This document shows positions 24,115 to 32,955 of a DNA stretch of 64,000 bases, piece after piece. Source of the stretch: G963663365 sp963663365 (lineage in GTDB: Bacteria > Hinthialibacterota > Hinthialibacteria > Hinthialibacterales > G963663365); NCBI GenBank assembly GCA_963663365.2, contig CAXXIH010000004.1, positions 1,419,014-1,483,013 of the forward strand, in the 5' to 3' direction. The translations under genes were made by a program, and so were the position numbers. How positions within the stretch are numbered: position 1 is the first letter of the stretch; every line of letters begins with the position of its first letter. Under the pieces are notes generated by a model that saw only the letters and a program-made list of their open reading frames with translations, was not told the DNA's origin and ran no database searches.

Positions 24115-24945
24115 ATGCGTATCGAACAATCCGAATTACTCTCTCAACTCGATTGGCTAATCCATGGCTTTTGTTCGCCGGGAACAGATGCAGTACCGAA
24201 TGAGGACGATTTTTTTGCGGCAAATTGCAGCTATCAATGCGGCGATCCGGAGGCTGTCTTTGCCGCTCGTCAAAAGGCGTGCGCAAATCTGGGACTGAAT
24301 GCCTACGATCTTGTGTTTGTTTATCAAGAACATGGCACCAAAGTCTGCCAGGTTAGCGAAACGCACCGGGGCGCAGGCGCAACACCCGAATGTGAACGTC
24401 TGGGGCCGGCCGATGCGCTCTCGACCGATCAACCCGGCGTGCCATTGGGGATTTTGGTTGCCGATTGTTTGCCGGTATTTGTTGCCGACCGTAAGCGCCG
24501 CCGCGCCGGATTGATTCATAGCGGCTGGCGCGGAAGTCATGGCGATATTGTGGGAGGGGTTCTCCGCCAATGGATCGAAACCGGGTCATCGCCGGAAGAT
24601 TTGTTGGTGTGGATTGGCCCCGGTATCGGATTCTGTTGTTTTGAAGTTGGTGCTGAAGTCCTGGAGGCTTTTGCGATAGATTATCCCGATTGGATGGATC
24701 TGCTGCGCGATGGCGTTTTAAATCAAAATCCCCCAAACGGAAAGAACGCAATGAAATCCGAACATGTCCCGGCAGGTTTTGTCAATCTTCCGGAACTGGT
24801 GCAGAGACAACTTCTACGCTGTAAACTTCCACCTGAGAACATAGATATCGCGAACCAATGCACGAAATGCGGCAGCGGCTATTTCTCCTACCGCCGGGAT
24901 GGCGCAGGGAAGGGACACAACATGGCCGTGATGGCTATTCGTTAA
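24115..24945 (+). CDS. pgeF: Purine nucleoside phosphorylase/laccase-domain protein (YfiH/PgeF family)
   Basis: Protein of 276 residues of the multicopper polyphenol oxidase-like family, characterised as purine nucleoside phosphorylase and peptidoglycan-editing factor. The zinc ligands are seen in VYQEHGTKV (His), LVADCLPV (Cys) and LIHSGWRG (His). The C-terminus has IGPGIGFCCFEVG and a second Cys/His-rich strip QCTKCGSGYFSYRRDG typical of the family. The start at 24115 (MRIEQSELL) is preferred over 24091. It lies divergently from coaB across a gap of about 180 nt that shows no recognisable element. Confidence 0.9.
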   Translation: MRIEQSELLSQLDWLIHGFCSPGTDAVPNEDDFFAANCSYQCGDPEAVFAARQKACANLGLNAYDLVFVYQEHGTKVCQVSETHRGAGATPECERLGPADALSTDQPGVPLGILVADCLPVFVADRKRRRAGLIHSGWRGSHGDIVGGVLRQWIETGSSPEDLLVWIGPGIGFCCFEVGAEVLEAFAIDYPDWMDLLRDGVLNQNPPNGKNAMKSEHVPAGFVNLPELVQRQLLRCKLPPENIDIANQCTKCGSGYFSYRRDGAGKGHNMAVMAIR

Positions 24946-24993
24946 GGTTGTTGAAAGCTCGGACAAATCAAGTCTGAATTCGATTGAAGAACA

Positions 24994-25293
24994 ATGAGTG
25001 GCAAAATCACTGAGATCATACTGAACGGGATCATCGAAGAAGAGACCGACCGTTATTACCACATCTGCTTTTTCGGAGACCGGGAACGCGAAAACCGCGA
25101 TATTCTCGAAAATTATATTTTTGTTCCCAAGCCTGTTTGCCGTATCGTGGATCGTTCGACCGTGGCCATCCAAGATTGGTACGTCAAAAAAAATAAGCTG
25201 GGCAAATTTATGAAGACCTACGATGCCGCAAGCATCCGCGTTGATATGAATACAGTTCGCCTCAAACGCCTCCCCGTAATCCGCCGACGATAG
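24994..25293 (+). CDS. Conserved-looking hypothetical protein
   Basis: Protein of 99 residues, strongly charged, no signal peptide and no membrane segment. It alternates likely beta strands (ITEIILNGIIEEE, YYHICFFGD, YIFVPKPVCRIVD) and ends in a basic helix and tail (VRLKRLPVIRRR). The family was not recognised. It starts at ATG 24994 after TTGAAGAAC and lies 49 nt after pgeF, so the two may be cotranscribed. Confidence 0.5.
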   Translation: MSGKITEIILNGIIEEETDRYYHICFFGDRERENRDILENYIFVPKPVCRIVDRSTVAIQDWYVKKNKLGKFMKTYDAASIRVDMNTVRLKRLPVIRRR

Positions 25294-25350
25294 AATCCCA
25301 AATATCAAGATCTATATCCGAGCGTATTAGAAGTCTGGTATGCTTGCCGC

Positions 25351-25803
25351 ATGAGCGTGCATCACGCGCCTGCGTATTTGGTTCAACATGCCCGGCGGTT
25401 GATTGCCGCCGGAAAGCGGGAACCCTGTGCGCCGCATCTCTCATGGCTGACCAGTTGGGAGACTGCGTTGCGATGGCAAGATGAACGCAAATATGGGCTT
25501 TTGATTTATCAAGCTCAAAATCCCTTGGGTGAAAATGAATTGAATTGGCTACAAGCCGCTTTTGCGCGCGCTTATGCGCGTCCTTTTGTGGATTGCCATC
25601 AGTTCACCTCAACCTGCGGCGTCTTTTTTTTCGGTGGAGTTCCCCCTGAAATTCCTTTGCCCAAGGTTGAATTCCCGGCTTTGGATGGCTCGTTTCCGGA
25701 CCTTAAACCGAGAAAGGTTGCTTCATCCCGCAAGAAAGTCTCCCCTACCCGTGATCTGAAACCTTGGGATCCGGCTTCATCACAGAAACATGTACCCAAA
25801 TAA
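25351..25803 (+). CDS. Hypothetical protein
   Basis: Protein of 150 residues without a recognised domain. The first 90 residues look globular (HLSWLTSWETALRWQDE, GENELNWLQAAFARAYA), then comes CGVFFFGGVPPEIPLPKVEFP and a basic, Ser/Pro/Lys-rich, probably disordered tail. No signal peptide. It follows the gene at 24994 by 57 nt on the same strand. The reading is supported mainly by uninterrupted length and composition. Confidence 0.45.
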   Translation: MSVHHAPAYLVQHARRLIAAGKREPCAPHLSWLTSWETALRWQDERKYGLLIYQAQNPLGENELNWLQAAFARAYARPFVDCHQFTSTCGVFFFGGVPPEIPLPKVEFPALDGSFPDLKPRKVASSRKKVSPTRDLKPWDPASSQKHVPK

Positions 25804-25860
25804 TGAATGATAGATGGAACGGACCGGCCTATATGCAATGAGTGGGTCGGACTACGTAGA

Positions 25861-26757
25861 TTATTTTTTCTTGCGGTCTTGAAAGGCCATACGTCCGGTT
25901 CTGCTGCTCATGGACGGCAGATCAATATCATCCCGTTTTGTGACGGGACCCGCTTCTCCATTTGCGCTTTGCGTTTCAATTTCCGCCTTTAGTAGGACTT
26001 CGGCGTTTTCGAGTTCTTTGCTTTCTTCGCGCGTTTTATCAAGTACTCGTTGAGTATCTACTAACAAGAGAATTTCCTGCATTACTTCTTCACGGATTGC
26101 CTGGATATTCTCGGGGGTTTTTGTTGTGGTGAATTCCGATGTTGAATTCGAACTTGGCGGCCGGTTGCTAACGACATGATCGATGCTAGCCCGCAGTTCA
26201 TCCTCTTCCGGAAGCACTTGCTGCAATTCCAAAAGGCTTTGGACAATTGCATCGGACAAGGTCTCATAAAGTTCGATCGCCTGACGGACAAACCACCACC
26301 AATAGCGGAGCAGTTCCAGCCGGTAAACAAGAGATGAGCGTACATCCGCTCGTAACCGGTTCTGCTTGGGAGCCGCCTGTTTTGTAAGCAATGCCAATTC
26401 GCGATGGAGACGTTTTTCTTCCTCAAATCCTCCCTTATGTACTGCTGCGGCGATTTGCTCAGAGACCTCACGTAAACGCATTAATTCTTGGTCGGTGGAT
26501 GAAATCCTGCGTATTCGCGTATCTGTAGTGCCGAGTAAATCCCGGACGCGGACAACTGCGATTAACATTTCGCTTACCGAACTGCTAAATATGGAGATTC
26601 TGGATGGCTCGATCTGTTCCCGTTCGGTCAATTTGGCAACAACGTTTTGGCACTCCGATGCCGCGCGGCGGACCTCCATCACGATTTGATTGGCCTCGCC
26701 ATTGATAATTACGTTCGCGACCTGGTTTGCGTGAGAATGATCAGGTTCTTGTGCCAT
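25861..26757 (-). CDS. Soluble coiled-coil protein of unknown function
   Basis: Protein of 298 residues, highly charged and helical through most of its length. Heptad-like stretches lie at about 30-60, 85-150 and 225-265. One aromatic cluster (LELLRYWWWFVRQAIELYETL) near residue 150-170 could be a membrane-associated helix but is not a clear transmembrane span. The C-terminus is polar and probably disordered. It shares general style, but no clear similarity, with the coiled-coil membrane protein at 76-981. Family unknown. Confidence 0.6.
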   Translation of the reverse strand: MAQEPDHSHANQVANVIINGEANQIVMEVRRAASECQNVVAKLTEREQIEPSRISIFSSSVSEMLIAVVRVRDLLGTTDTRIRRISSTDQELMRLREVSEQIAAAVHKGGFEEEKRLHRELALLTKQAAPKQNRLRADVRSSLVYRLELLRYWWWFVRQAIELYETLSDAIVQSLLELQQVLPEEDELRASIDHVVSNRPPSSNSTSEFTTTKTPENIQAIREEVMQEILLLVDTQRVLDKTREESKELENAEVLLKAEIETQSANGEAGPVTKRDDIDLPSMSSRTGRMAFQDRKKK

Positions 26758-27042
26758 GTCCGAGATATGCCATTTCAGCGATGACTAGGTTTTGACTTGT
26801 CCAATCCAATCGAACAATACGCAGTTGCTCGATTCTATAGCCCCGGTTCTTCTGCAATCTATCAAATCACTTATCGGCAGCCGTCTGTTAAGTATTGAAT
26901 GCAAATATAGATGTAATTTTACAATCAACCGATGGATTGTCATAACATACGACAATCTTCCGGTACAGGACAGTCAGAATCGGCCAATTTGCTATCACTT
27001 GTGCTGATCCGGAGTCCTAATTTAGCTGACGGTGGACTTGGA

Positions 27043-28320
27043 TCAGTTATGGGATGGCCGCCATGAGTCTCGCGTGCGGAAATGCAATCCAAATAACAGG
27101 ATACCGCTCAGAATCATAAATGCTGATGCTAATACAAATGTCGAATGCAGTCCGATGGTCAGAACGAGAAATGTCCCTATCCAAGGAGCGATAACTCCAC
27201 GCACACCGGTGAGCATGGTGTGAATGCTGCTGTATGCCGTGGCTTGCTCGGGTGTCCCAAACGCCAATGAACCTAAAGTCCAATTGAGCGATGCGCCTGC
27301 GGTAATGAATCCATAAATGGCGTAACACAAATAGGCCCAAGGCACTGAGTCGGCGAAGGTGAAACTTAAGGGGTGCAAGGCAAAAACAAAACAGATTACC
27401 GCTCGCTGCAGAATCGGATTGCCCAGACGGTCCAAAAAGGCGCCCCAAGGGCGGATAAACAAAGCCATAAAAACAGGGTGCAACAGGCCGGTCATGATAG
27501 AAATCTCCCACCAACGCGCACCGAGGCCGCCATCGACATCGGCAATCAGGCGTACATAAAGCGGCAGACACCATAGGTTGGGGATGCCTCCAAGAATGTA
27601 AAAGGCCTGGTACCAGAAGAATTGCCGGTCCGTGCGCAGGATGTGGAAGATATCACGCCAGGGAACCAGAGGTTTATTGCGCGGTTCTTGGGGCTCACCG
27701 CGAGGGCGGATAAACGAATATTGGTAGGCGCCGGCGAGGCTGATACAAGCGGCGAGCACAGCCAGGGGCCAATACCAACTTTCGCGATATTCGATCATGA
27801 AGCCGACGGCCAGGTTTGTGGGCACCGTGACATAAAGACGTAGGAGCTGGACATGTGAAAGTACCCGGTTACGAATGCCCACCGGGTAATTGGAGCGCAT
27901 GATGCTCGCATGGGCAGGAATGCGAAGCACGGTCGAAGTCATAATCCAGGTTGACAAAAGCGCGAAAGCCCAGCCGCTCTGAAAGAATGGGAATAACAAG
28001 AATAAACACGAGCAACGTGCCAAAACCCAAGTTGCCAAAACGAATTGCCGCCGCCGGAGTGGGATAAAGGCCTGAACCAAAGGTGTTATCAGCAGTCCCA
28101 TATGCAATGCGGACATCAGAAGATTGTGCTGTACATCACTCAATTCCGCGGTTTTACGGCCCACGAACAACAACAGCTGAAACACTGTTCCGGTATAAAA
28201 ACCGTCCAGTACCGCGCTGGCTGCGTCATAGTTAAAGGTGTGCCGTACTCGAAACGGCAACGATTTGGCGAACCGCGTCACGATTGCTGGTTTCCTCCGG
28301 TTCCGCTCATTGAGCGGCAT
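27043..28320 (-). CDS. Major facilitator superfamily transporter
   Basis: Integral membrane protein of 425 residues with about 12 hydrophobic segments in two halves separated by a polar region near residue 215-235 (RPRGEPQEPRNKPLVPW). The start MPLNERNRRKP is basic and cytosolic. The layout (LLMSALHMGLLITPLVQAFI early, RPWGAFLDRLGNPILQRAVI at the start of the second half) matches MFS carriers; substrate and direction are unreadable. It is divergent from the NPCBM gene at 28480. The 285 nt between this gene and the one at 25861-26757 hold no recognised element. Confidence 0.8.
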   Translation of the reverse strand: MPLNERNRRKPAIVTRFAKSLPFRVRHTFNYDAASAVLDGFYTGTVFQLLLFVGRKTAELSDVQHNLLMSALHMGLLITPLVQAFIPLRRRQFVLATWVLARCSCLFLLFPFFQSGWAFALLSTWIMTSTVLRIPAHASIMRSNYPVGIRNRVLSHVQLLRLYVTVPTNLAVGFMIEYRESWYWPLAVLAACISLAGAYQYSFIRPRGEPQEPRNKPLVPWRDIFHILRTDRQFFWYQAFYILGGIPNLWCLPLYVRLIADVDGGLGARWWEISIMTGLLHPVFMALFIRPWGAFLDRLGNPILQRAVICFVFALHPLSFTFADSVPWAYLCYAIYGFITAGASLNWTLGSLAFGTPEQATAYSSIHTMLTGVRGVIAPWIGTFLVLTIGLHSTFVLASAFMILSGILLFGLHFRTRDSWRPSHN

Positions 28321-28479
28321 TCCACCGTAGCACGGGTGGCGCTGGGGCGAAGATCTATTACCCGGATTGATTCAATAAAATGGCAATATGAGGATTGGAG
28401 GGAGGTGGATCGTGGTGCAGTAGTATGAATTTCGCTACTATTTTTCTGCCAAATCATCATTTGGGGTAAATGATCTGCT

Positions 28480-29058
28480 ATGGAAACTCAACCGGAAACG
28501 CGAACGGCGCCAGCGCCGGAGACATCAACTCAACCGCCCTCGTCATCGCGAACCAAAGATTATGTCTATCTACTCATCGCATTTTGCGGATTGATTGCTG
28601 CTTACCTCGTATGGGAATTCGTTCTTGCGCCCAAAGAAATCCGTCTTGTCGACCTGGATTACACTGTGGAAAGCTTTCAATGGATGGAACCGAAAATCAA
28701 TACATCCATTGACGGCAATCCCCTCAAAATCGGGAATACGATCTATACGCACGGTTTGGGTGTTCATGCCAATACCGAAATCAGCCTGAAGATCCCTAAG
28801 GGGATGAAAACCTTTCTGGCGGAAGTTGGAGTGGATGCGGAGATGGTCCCAGGGGAACATCCTTCCTCCGTTCGCTTCATGGTTCAGCTGGATGGTGTGT
28901 TAGCGCCGCCGACCGAAATTATTCGTGCGGGAGAACAGCCCCACCAATTAAGTATTCCGGTCGAGGGTCATACGCATATGCTTTTAATTGTGGACGATGC
29001 CGGTGACGGTAATCACTCGGATCATGCCGATTGGGCCAATGCCCGCTTTGTTCGTTAG
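28480..29058 (+). CDS. Membrane-anchored NPCBM-domain protein
   Basis: Protein of 192 residues. A Pro/Thr-rich N-terminus is followed by one transmembrane helix (about 28-47, YVYLLIAFCGLIAAYLVWEF). The outside part has the NPCBM/NEW2 carbohydrate-binding pattern: KIGNTIYTHGLGVHANTEISLKIPKG, then GVDAEMVPGEHPSSVRFMVQLDG and a strand ending DDAGDGNHSDHADWANARF. NPCBM modules usually accompany glycan-active enzymes; here the module stands alone on an anchor. The lipase-like gene starts 49 nt downstream on the same strand. Confidence 0.8.
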   Translation: METQPETRTAPAPETSTQPPSSSRTKDYVYLLIAFCGLIAAYLVWEFVLAPKEIRLVDLDYTVESFQWMEPKINTSIDGNPLKIGNTIYTHGLGVHANTEISLKIPKGMKTFLAEVGVDAEMVPGEHPSSVRFMVQLDGVLAPPTEIIRAGEQPHQLSIPVEGHTHMLLIVDDAGDGNHSDHADWANARFVR

Positions 29059-29106
29059 GAGCAACTAAACCCGGCTTGATCTTTTTATTGTCCTTGCCGG
29101 AGGACA

Positions 29107-30033
29107 GTGGGGAAGCTCGTGACCAAGGATTGCGAATTGCCGGGAAAGGGAAAAAGCCCGATTGTCCTTATCCATGGCCTGGCCGGATTCGGAAAGTTGT
29201 TTGGCTGCGAGTATTACAATGGCATTCCCGGTCATTTACGCAGCATCGGCTATGAAGTTGCTGTTCCCGTTACTCATCCCACGGCCACAATCCAACATCG
29301 AGCCGGGCAACTGCTCGCGTTCTTAAACGAACATTATCCGGACCGTCATGTTCATCTTGTCGCTCATAGCATGGGCGGTCTCGATGCCCGGTACTTGGCC
29401 TCTCCCGGCGGCCTGAATCAGGGGCATCGCTTCATTTCGATCACTACGATTGCCACCCCTCATCAAGGCAGCATATTGGCCAGATTTTCTGCTTCGCTTC
29501 GACTTGCTTGGCCGCTTTGTTGGATCTGCCGAAAACTCAGGAACCGAGAGTCATGGGATGATGAGACGCGCAAGTTTTTTCAGGAATTCCCTGATCAAAA
29601 GATGCCCGGCGTGAAGCAGCTGACTCCGGAATTTATTCGCAATGAATTCAATCCTGCTACACCTGATCATCCGCACCCGGTCTACCGTTCTTACGGCGGA
29701 AAAAACTTTGGAGAAAATGGGGCCACTGCAGATTGGATGTTCTTCTTGCAGTGGCCCATTTTGTCATTGTTTGAAGGGGCCAACGATGGATTGGTCAGCG
29801 TGGCCTCAGCCCGGTGGGGGCAATGGAAAGGGATTCTACCGGCCAATCACCGGGATCAAATCGGCCACCTTAATCCGCGTAGTGGTATTCCTTTTGACCG
29901 GTTCGCTTTTTATGCGAATTTGGCCCATGAGGTAACGTCATTAGAATCGGCTACGGTTTCCTTCGAATCGCGGTATGGCGCCAATGTGGTTCCGATGCCG
30001 GCTGCGAATTCCGGGAATTTCGCCGAACCTTAA
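29107..30033 (+). CDS. Alpha/beta hydrolase of the bacterial lipase type
   Basis: Protein of about 305 residues. It has the oxyanion region PIVLIHGLAGFGK, the nucleophile elbow LVAHSMGGLDARYL, and late segments resembling Pseudomonas-type true lipases: EGANDGLVSVASARWG (acid region) and HRDQIGHLN (probable catalytic His). These enzymes hydrolyse acylglycerols. Unlike secreted lipases there is no signal peptide at either possible start (GTG 29107 with GGAGG very close, or GTG 29119). So it is cytosolic, or leaves the cell by another route. It follows the NPCBM gene closely and may share its transcript. Confidence 0.75.
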   Translation: MGKLVTKDCELPGKGKSPIVLIHGLAGFGKLFGCEYYNGIPGHLRSIGYEVAVPVTHPTATIQHRAGQLLAFLNEHYPDRHVHLVAHSMGGLDARYLASPGGLNQGHRFISITTIATPHQGSILARFSASLRLAWPLCWICRKLRNRESWDDETRKFFQEFPDQKMPGVKQLTPEFIRNEFNPATPDHPHPVYRSYGGKNFGENGATADWMFFLQWPILSLFEGANDGLVSVASARWGQWKGILPANHRDQIGHLNPRSGIPFDRFAFYANLAHEVTSLESATVSFESRYGANVVPMPAANSGNFAEP

Positions 30034-30048
30034 AACCACCCCTAATTA

Positions 30049-30816
30049 TTAAAGCGCCATGGTTTCCCACAAGGCGCGATAGAAATGAAGGATACGAATC
30101 GGATCCGGTGATTCCCAACCGACTTCTATCGAGGTATAGCCTTGATAATTGATCGATTTCAGCAGGTTGAAGATCTCCCGCCAGGGGTACCGTTTCTTAT
30201 CGTAGATTTCTTGAATATGGCAGCAAAAGATGCGGTCTTTCAGCAATTCGAAACCATAGCGGACTGAACCTTTTTCATCGGGATCGTCACTATTGCAATT
30301 CCAAGTAACGCCCACGAAGGGATGTTCCGCCCCCTGCATAATTGACCACATATTCTCCAACTTATGAGTTACTCTGCCATGGCATTCGACAAAGAGTTTC
30401 ACGTTTAAATCCTGGGCGGTTTTGGCACAAATCAGGAGGCTTTCCGATATCTGTGCAAGCGTCTTATCCAGGGGTACACCCTCGGGGTGGCCGTTGGGAC
30501 GGACCTTGATTCCCTCCGCGCCTACATCGGCAGCTAATTGCAAATAACGCTTGGTTCCTTCGATGTTTTCCTTAACTTTGCTCTGTTCGGCATGATGATA
30601 GTCAAATGCCGTTCCGAGCCCGTAAAGATCGACAGGGCTGTCATCAAACATCTTTTTGACTTCGGCCCGTTGGGCCTTGGAGAGATCATCTTCCACTTTA
30701 TGGGCGTGGGTACTGCGCAGTTCTACCCCTTCGATATTGGTTTCACTGCAATTTTTGATAATTGTTTCAACATCCCACGATTTGGCGAGGTTATACGTTA
30801 CAAGTCCGAGTTTCAC
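30049..30816 (-). CDS. Cytosolic sugar-phosphate isomerase/epimerase-like TIM barrel
   Basis: Protein of 255 residues of the AP-endonuclease-2/xylose-isomerase-like fold. It begins VKLGLVTYNLAKSWDVETI, with GVELRSTHAH, AEGIKVRPNGHPEG, VKLFVECHGRVTH (likely metal Glu), GVTWNCNSDDPDEKG, FCCHIQEIYDK and YTSIEVGWE. GTG 30816 is chosen because AGGAG lies 9 nt upstream and the first strand then sits at the N-terminus; the longer frame from ATG 30882 adds 22 unlike residues. No export signal, in contrast to the related lipoprotein at 1034-1930. Convergent with the lipase-like gene, 15 nt between stops. Confidence 0.75.
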   Translation of the reverse strand: MKLGLVTYNLAKSWDVETIIKNCSETNIEGVELRSTHAHKVEDDLSKAQRAEVKKMFDDSPVDLYGLGTAFDYHHAEQSKVKENIEGTKRYLQLAADVGAEGIKVRPNGHPEGVPLDKTLAQISESLLICAKTAQDLNVKLFVECHGRVTHKLENMWSIMQGAEHPFVGVTWNCNSDDPDEKGSVRYGFELLKDRIFCCHIQEIYDKKRYPWREIFNLLKSINYQGYTSIEVGWESPDPIRILHFYRALWETMAL

Positions 30817-31037
30817 TGTTATGCGCTCCTTTGGGTGGTCTGCAATTTCGTAATCCGGGCTAGTGTAGCGCGTTTCTGCCAACGTACATGCGTGTTGATT
30901 GCCGATTCAGCTATAAGGGGACGTCAAGGCCGCTTCCTATAGCGTTTTAGGCCCGGCTTTGGACCACCGTTACGATGCCCCCGCAGTATCGAGTATGATC
31001 TCAGCCAACCTATCTTTACCTTATAGGAGAGGAACCT

Positions 31038-31448
31038 ATGAGAAAATCGTTTCTGTATTTTGCTGCTTATTGTGTTATCGCAGGTGCTGCGTTGCACGCC
31101 GATGCCCGGTCTTTCAGGGTCAATCTGATTCCCAATGGAACCAAGATTGATGGAATTGGATGCATCAATTGCCACTTCAGCAAGTTCGGTGGTGGCCCAA
31201 GAAATGCCTTTGGCGAGGCGGTTGAGGCCTTGGTTTCGCCCGGGGCCTCTACCCCATTTTGGGATGCGGTTTTTGCTGCCGAAGATTCAGATGGTGATGG
31301 CGCTACGAATGGCGAAGAACTGCTGGATCCGAATGGCGAATGGGTATCCGGTCAGGCCGATCCCGGACAACCTGAATTGGTTACGAATCCCGGAGATGCC
31401 ACGAGCGTCCCGGAGACATCCAATGTTGCGGAGTGGATGCTGTATTAA
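31038..31448 (+). CDS. Secreted mono-haem c-type protein with a calcium-binding repeat
   Basis: Protein of 136 residues. A signal peptide (SFLYFAAYCVIAGAALHADA) is followed by one haem-binding CxxCH motif (GCINCHFSKFGG) and then EDSDGDGATNGEELLD, a thrombospondin-type-3/EF-hand-like calcium loop. This combination occurs in small periplasmic electron carriers of Planctomycetes-like bacteria. No distal Met ligand is assigned with certainty. GGAGAGGAACC precedes ATG 31038. It faces the di-haem peroxidase-like gene across a shared hairpin, so the two may be partners, which is inference. Confidence 0.7.
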   Translation: MRKSFLYFAAYCVIAGAALHADARSFRVNLIPNGTKIDGIGCINCHFSKFGGGPRNAFGEAVEALVSPGASTPFWDAVFAAEDSDGDGATNGEELLDPNGEWVSGQADPGQPELVTNPGDATSVPETSNVAEWMLY

Positions 31449-31468
31449 TTGAATAGGCAATAAATAAA

Positions 31469-31520
31469 GCCGCCCTCCCAGAGGTTGCCCGGTTAAGGGA
31501 TATACCGGTGGGAGGGCGGC
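31469..31520. terminator. Bidirectional hairpin between convergent cytochrome genes
   Basis: Perfect 12-bp inverted repeat GCCGCCCTCCCA (31469-31480) and TGGGAGGGCGGC (31509-31520). On the minus strand the stem is followed by TTTATTTATT, giving an intrinsic terminator for the peroxidase-like gene. On the plus strand no T-run follows, so termination there would be weaker. Confidence 0.75.
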
Positions 31521-31551
31521 AAATGGACTATTTAGCGAATAAGCTCGTTGG

Positions 31552-32955
31552 CTACAGTGCACGCATAAACGCGACAAGTGCCTCTTTTTCGCTTTGGCTC
31601 AGCTGTAATTGCTGAATGATGTTGAAAAATTCCACCGTGTCTTCAAGCGTCATCAGCCGTCCATCATGCATGTATGGGGGTGATTCTTTGATGCCGCGCA
31701 GGGGGAAGGTCTTGATTGGACCATCTGCCGATGCGTATCGGCCGTTGATCAAGCGCGGCTCGTAGAAACGCTCGGTTTTTATATTGTGCATTAGGTTATC
31801 CGTATAATACGGCGGGACATGGCAGCTGGCGCATTGGGCTTTGCCAAAGAAGATTTCCTGTCCTTTCAGTTCCTGTTTGGTGGCCTTATCCGGATCGAGT
31901 TTGCCGTAAATGTCCAGTTTGGGCGCGGGCGGGAAGTCTAAGATTGATTCAAACTCGGCCATAAAATGCACCTGGCTTCCGCGCTCAGGGATGTTGACGC
32001 CTTTCTTTGCCGCAATTACATGATCGCCATCGAAATAGGCGGCGCGTTGCTCGAATTCGGTAAAGTCTTCAATACTCTTAAGAGCGCGTTGCGAACCGAA
32101 GAGGCGTTGGATATTCACACCCCGCAATGGAGGTGTATCCAGCCGGTGCCGGTATTCCTGAGGACGGATATCACCGACCAAGTGGGTTGTACCGTTGCTA
32201 TGCCCATTCACATGGCAGTCGAAGCAAGTGACGCCCCGGCTGGGCCGTGCAGAGCGCCGGTCTTCAGTCTGGTTGAACTGTTGCTGCGGGAATGGTGTGA
32301 CCAGAAGCCGTAATCCTTCGAGCTGCTTAGGATTTAGGATTCCGTTGAAAATCTCATAGTAATTATCAATTGTCACAACTTTGCCTTGTGACACATCGCC
32401 TAAATCCGGCCGTGTCGTCAAAAAGATCGCGGGCGGATATTCGGGCAGAATGTGTTTCGGCAGGTCGAAATCCAGATCGAAGCGGGTTAAGTCCCGGCCT
32501 TCTTGTTTTTTAATCTCATCGATGTGTTGTTTGGGGAAAACCATCCCGCCTTCCGGGTGATTGGGATGTGGCAGCGGAAAGAAACCAGCCGGGAATACAT
32601 CCTTCTTCTTGATTTCATCGGGAGACATTTTGCCGAGCTTTTCCCAGGTCAGGCCATCGGGAAGTTTAACTCGGACGCCCTCTTGCACTGCTTTCCCACG
32701 GGACATGGTGACTCCATCCGCGGGACGGTCGCTTAGGTCGTACCGTTCCTCAAGCAGTGCCATATGCTTTTTCATGATGCCGTCTTTGGCTGAAGACATT
32801 CGAGCCATGACGTCATCAAAATCCTCGGTGATGGCAACAGGCGCGTAACTGGTTGCTGCGCGTTCCGCGACTTGGCTTTGAGCCAGACCGGTATACAGGA
32901 ACAGTCCGCCGACTGCTGCCACTAACAACAATTTTCTCCAGGTTCTTTCTCTCAT
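31552..32955 (-). CDS. Di-haem cytochrome c peroxidase-like protein
   Basis: Protein of 467 residues with a signal peptide (LLLVAAVGGLFLYTGLAQS). Two haem c motifs are present, CFDCH (244-248) and CASCH (375-379). After the second motif comes the typical CCP/MauG ending: GPIKTFPLRGIKESPPYMHDGRLMTLEDTVEFFN, with a probable Met ligand, and SQSEKEALVAFMRAL. The family reduces hydrogen peroxide or oxidises partner proteins in the periplasm. A long N-terminal region (about 30-240) before haem 1 is larger than in classical CCPs (about 320 residues in total), so this is a diverged subgroup. The ribosome-binding site AAAGGAGG precedes ATG 32955. Confidence 0.8.
   Translation of the reverse strand: MRERTWRKLLLVAAVGGLFLYTGLAQSQVAERAATSYAPVAITEDFDDVMARMSSAKDGIMKKHMALLEERYDLSDRPADGVTMSRGKAVQEGVRVKLPDGLTWEKLGKMSPDEIKKKDVFPAGFFPLPHPNHPEGGMVFPKQHIDEIKKQEGRDLTRFDLDFDLPKHILPEYPPAIFLTTRPDLGDVSQGKVVTIDNYYEIFNGILNPKQLEGLRLLVTPFPQQQFNQTEDRRSARPSRGVTCFDCHVNGHSNGTTHLVGDIRPQEYRHRLDTPPLRGVNIQRLFGSQRALKSIEDFTEFEQRAAYFDGDHVIAAKKGVNIPERGSQVHFMAEFESILDFPPAPKLDIYGKLDPDKATKQELKGQEIFFGKAQCASCHVPPYYTDNLMHNIKTERFYEPRLINGRYASADGPIKTFPLRGIKESPPYMHDGRLMTLEDTVEFFNIIQQLQLSQSEKEALVAFMRAL

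Noticed and set aside
27047..27574. Minus-strand frame of 175 codons inside the MFS transporter
   Set aside because: Same strand and overlapping the transporter in a different frame; the transporter shows the expected membrane pattern, this one does not.
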